Below, in pieces: positions 31,447 through 33,149 of a stretch of DNA of 33,149 nucleotides. The first letter of the stretch is position 1, and each line of letters begins with the position of its first letter. Origin of the DNA: a virus; the IMG/VR virus record IMGVR_UViG_3300032331_002725, positions 1 through 33,149 of that record; one strand, 5' to 3'. The notes beneath the pieces are model-generated. The model saw only the letters and a program-made list of their open reading frames with translations. It was not told the origin of the DNA and made no database searches. The position numbers and the translations under genes were made by a program.

Positions 31447-32115
31447 TTATTTTCCATATTCATACTCAAGTATTCTGCCTACTAAATCAGAGCGGTGATT
31501 CTCTTTCAATTTAATCCACTTAATTTCATCTATTTTTTTGGATAGTTCAATAGCATAACTTAAGCCGTTTATTTCACCCGTTGACGTTTTAATATCGGTC
31601 TGTTCGTTGTCACCATTGATAACAATTTTACCAGTTTTTCCTAAACGTGTCAATATGGCTAGCATTTCACCTTTAGTTAGGTTTTGTGCTTCCTCAACAA
31701 TCAAAATATCATCAATAGTTTTACCTCTGATAAACTGAACGGGCATTGCTTTAATTTTGCCTTCAGAAATTAAATCTGGAACTTCGTGTTTATTGGAGCA
31801 GCATTTATTAAGGTTTTCAACAAGTGCTTCCATATATGGATCAAATTTACCATTAATGTCTCCAGGGAGAAATCCTAAACTTTTACCAACTTCAATTGCT
31901 GCTCTTGTATTGTAAATACATTCTATTTGTTTTTTCTTTAAAAAATCTAATGCTGCTTGAGCACATACTAATGATTTACCACTACCTGCTCTACCTGTAA
32001 CTATTACTATTTGATTTTCTACTATTAATCGTTTTGCTTCTTTTTGTTCTTCATTTAATTGTAATGCATTAACTGCTTTAATTTCATTTTTACGCACGCG
32101 ATTAGGTTCCTTCAT
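31447..32115 (-). CDS. phoH: PhoH-like P-loop ATPase
   Basis: The 222-residue protein consists of a PhoH domain. Walker A is VTGRAGSGKS (Lys 45 region). IECIYNTRAAIEVGKSLGFL with PGD matches the 'T-R-P-x-x-x-x-G-E-x-L-G-F-L-P-G' segment. Walker B is DDILIVEEAQNLT, and the sensor region is KIVINGDNEQTDIK. PhoH proteins are widespread in T4-like and other phages; an RNA helicase- or nuclease-related function has been proposed, but the role in infection is not settled. The gene lies between the HNH endonuclease and the neck operon. Its late motif overlaps the stop codon of the HNH gene. It looks intact. Confidence 0.93.
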   Translation of the reverse strand: MKEPNRVRKNEIKAVNALQLNEEQKEAKRLIVENQIVIVTGRAGSGKSLVCAQAALDFLKKKQIECIYNTRAAIEVGKSLGFLPGDINGKFDPYMEALVENLNKCCSNKHEVPDLISEGKIKAMPVQFIRGKTIDDILIVEEAQNLTKGEMLAILTRLGKTGKIVINGDNEQTDIKTSTGEINGLSYAIELSKKIDEIKWIKLKENHRSDLVGRILEYEYGK

Positions 32116-32135
32116 AAACGATGTGTGTTGTTTCT

Positions 32136-32144
32136 TATAAATAT
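32136..32144 (-). promoter_or_regulatory. Late promoter motif, phoH
   Basis: The coding strand reads ATATTTATA, 20 bases upstream of the PhoH ATG. It touches the HNH stop codon (32146-32144), so insertion of the endonuclease gene left the PhoH promoter intact. Confidence 0.62.
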
Positions 32145-32692
32145 TAAACTAACTTATCCGACTTAATTCTATTTTCAGTTATAGTAAGTGGTTGTGTGTT
32201 AGTATAATGAAACGATCCTCCTTTAGCTAATGGAAATATATGGTCTATTTCCCAATAATTTCCATAGTTATCCCAATTCATTTCTAGTGTAAACATTGGT
32301 TCAAGATATTCTTTGTATTCTTGAATTGTACATCCTAAATAGTCGATACTGCTTTGTGATTTACCTTCTTTAAGGTGGAAATTGATTAGTGCGTTGATTG
32401 CGTGGCGGAGGCGGAAGAGTGGATCTGTATCCATTTTATCTCTATTCCATTGACGATAATAGTCTTTGTTGTTGTGGTAGTGAAATTTCATCAACTTATT
32501 GTGATGATCTTTATTTTCTTTATGCCATTTATTAGTACGAGCATTATGTTCTTCTTTATTACCAGAATAATACTGTTTCTTTTCTTTTCTCATACATTCA
32601 CTACAATAGCGATGTAATCCATCTTTTTCTCCTTTACGTTTGTAAAAGTTATTTATTGGTTTTTTTATATTACAAAGTTTACATGTTTTCAT
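32144..32692 (-). CDS. HNH homing endonuclease with N-terminal zinc finger
   Basis: I start at the ATG at 32692 (182 residues, MKTCKLCNIKKPINNFYKRK) rather than the one at 32710. The upstream codons lie within the late motif, and MKTCKLC is a natural start for this family. The N-terminus has a four-cysteine zinc finger (CKLC then CSEC). A basic helical region follows (KEHNARTNKWHKENKDHHNK read loosely). The HNH domain is at the C-terminus: YWEIDHIFPLAKGGSFHYTN, with catalytic His in IDH, Asn in TNTQPL, and the ending ENRIKSDKL. The gene is free-standing between the major capsid gene and PhoH, a common insertion place for T4-like homing endonucleases. It appears intact. Confidence 0.9.
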   Translation of the reverse strand: MKTCKLCNIKKPINNFYKRKGEKDGLHRYCSECMRKEKKQYYSGNKEEHNARTNKWHKENKDHHNKLMKFHYHNNKDYYRQWNRDKMDTDPLFRLRHAINALINFHLKEGKSQSSIDYLGCTIQEYKEYLEPMFTLEMNWDNYGNYWEIDHIFPLAKGGSFHYTNTQPLTITENRIKSDKLV

Positions 32693-32697
32693 ACACG

Positions 32698-32706
32698 TAT
32701 AAATAT
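32698..32706 (-). promoter_or_regulatory. Late promoter-like motif abutting the HNH gene
   Basis: The coding strand reads ATATTTATACGTGT, with only 5 bases between the motif and the ATG at 32692. It sits just after the capsid terminator (32716-32740). A transcript from it would have little or no leader. Confidence 0.5.
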
Positions 32707-32715
32707 ACAAAAAGA

Positions 32716-32740
32716 AGACCCGAGTATCAAACTCGGGTCT
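32716..32740 (-). terminator. Rho-independent terminator after major capsid gene
   Basis: AGACCCGAG and CTCGGGTCT form a perfect 9-bp GC-rich stem with a 7-base loop. On the coding strand it is followed by TCTTTTTG. It isolates the highly expressed capsid gene from the HNH gene. A second small inverted repeat, TTAGCC/GGCTAA (32747-32764), lies between the stop codon and this terminator. Confidence 0.9.
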
Positions 32741-32779
32741 CTTATTTTAGCCTTACGGGGCTAAGTATTATGATTTATA

Positions 32780-33149
32780 TTACAAAGTGTTTAAACCAGC
32801 TACATAAATTTTTCCGTAGTAGTCCGGACGAATCATTTTCTTTGCATACCTTGTCATCAATCCTTTACGTGGAGTAAAGGTAGATGGGTCATACAATAAT
32901 GGAGTCATGATCAATGGAACATATGGAGCAAAAACAGCACCACATTCTAAAAATTGGTTACCTTTATAACCCATAAGGATTACATTTTCAGTCATATAAG
33001 GATTTTTATAAACCTTATAACGGCTGTTTAAAGAACCAACCTTTTGAATACCGAAGTTGTACTGTAATTTTTCGCCATCACCGTCAGCTGCAAATCCAGG
33101 AATAGATTCTAGGATAGTTGCAACAGTTGGAGAAGTTACTAAGAAATTA
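32780..33149 (-). CDS. 23: Major capsid protein (gp23-like), C-terminal part
   Basis: The reading frame is open to the end of the window and shows the last 122 residues. These include NFLVTSPTVATILESIPGFA, GSLNSRYKVYKNPYMTENVI, LMGYKGNQFLECGAVFAPYV, PLIMTPLLYDPSTFTPRKGL and MTRYAKKMIRPDYYGKIYVA. The series 'G-x-L-N-x-R-x-K-V-Y-x-x-P-Y ... V-I-L-M-G-Y-K-G ... Y-V-P-L-x-M ... F-x-P-x-x-G-x-x-T-R-Y' is the gp23-family C-terminus of T4-like phages. The start and any prohead cleavage site are outside the window. A strong terminator follows. Confidence 0.95.
   Translation of the reverse strand, partial: NFLVTSPTVATILESIPGFAADGDGEKLQYNFGIQKVGSLNSRYKVYKNPYMTENVILMGYKGNQFLECGAVFAPYVPLIMTPLLYDPSTFTPRKGLMTRYAKKMIRPDYYGKIYVAGLNTL

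Noticed and set aside
11712-32706. Plus-strand TATAAATA read as classical T4 late promoters for antisense transcription
   Set aside because: All genes are on the minus strand, and the motifs sit at consistent distances before minus-strand starts. An antisense role would not explain that.

Overview
This window is about 33 kb of a T4-like (contractile-tailed, Caudoviricetes) phage genome. Every credible gene lies on the minus strand, so transcription runs from high to low coordinates. The DNA is very AT-rich, almost fully coding, and its genes often overlap at TAATG stop/start junctions. There are no obvious Shine-Dalgarno sites; starts are preceded by A/T-rich leaders. That leader style and a family A DNA polymerase next to a gp32-like SSB suggest a Bacteroidota host and a phage like Rhodothermus phage RM378. 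The host assignment is inference. I saw no tRNA, integrase or CRISPR array.

Layout in transcription order, right to left. (1) 33149-32780: C-terminus of the gp23-like major capsid protein, then a strong terminator. (2) 32692-32144: HNH homing endonuclease. (3) 32115-31447: PhoH-like ATPase. (4) 31405-27594: neck and tail-completion genes (gp13-like, gp14-like, two unknowns, gp15-like sheath terminator). (5) 27531-16617: host-recognition block with two very large repeat-rich fibre genes, a GIY-YIG/NUMOD3 homing endonuclease, a 66-residue protein, two tandem LamG-type lectin genes and a third fibre gene. (6) 16544-15552: four small genes (membrane protein, two related coiled-coil proteins, a cysteine-rich zinc protein). 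(7) 15472-8651: sheath (gp18), tube (gp19), a T4 baseplate/tail-assembly-chaperone-like gene with an apparent frameshifted extension, and the tape measure. (8) 8616-2187: baseplate and tail-tip genes, including a LysM-like gp53/X-type protein and a 957-residue hub protein with a C-terminal CHAP-like peptidoglycan hydrolase. (9) 2136-1: replication genes (family A DNA polymerase, a 138-residue unknown, and the N-terminal part of a gp32-like SSB).

The sequence itself suggests a regulatory scheme. The coding-strand motif ATATTTAT(A/T/C) sits just upstream of most transcription-unit heads in the structural region, and I interpret it as the late promoter. It is the reverse complement of the classical T4 late box TATAAATA, not the box itself. 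The polymerase and gp32 genes instead share an exact 13-mer, TTATATTTAATTC, at nearly identical spacing, possibly a middle or replication promoter. Hairpins at several gene ends, immediately followed by the late motif, divide the late region into units.

The observations most worth a second look are the chaperone frameshift at a T7 run directly upstream of the tape measure, the reversed late-promoter motif, the divergent family A polymerase, and the duplicated cassettes in the fibre, lectin and small-protein genes.
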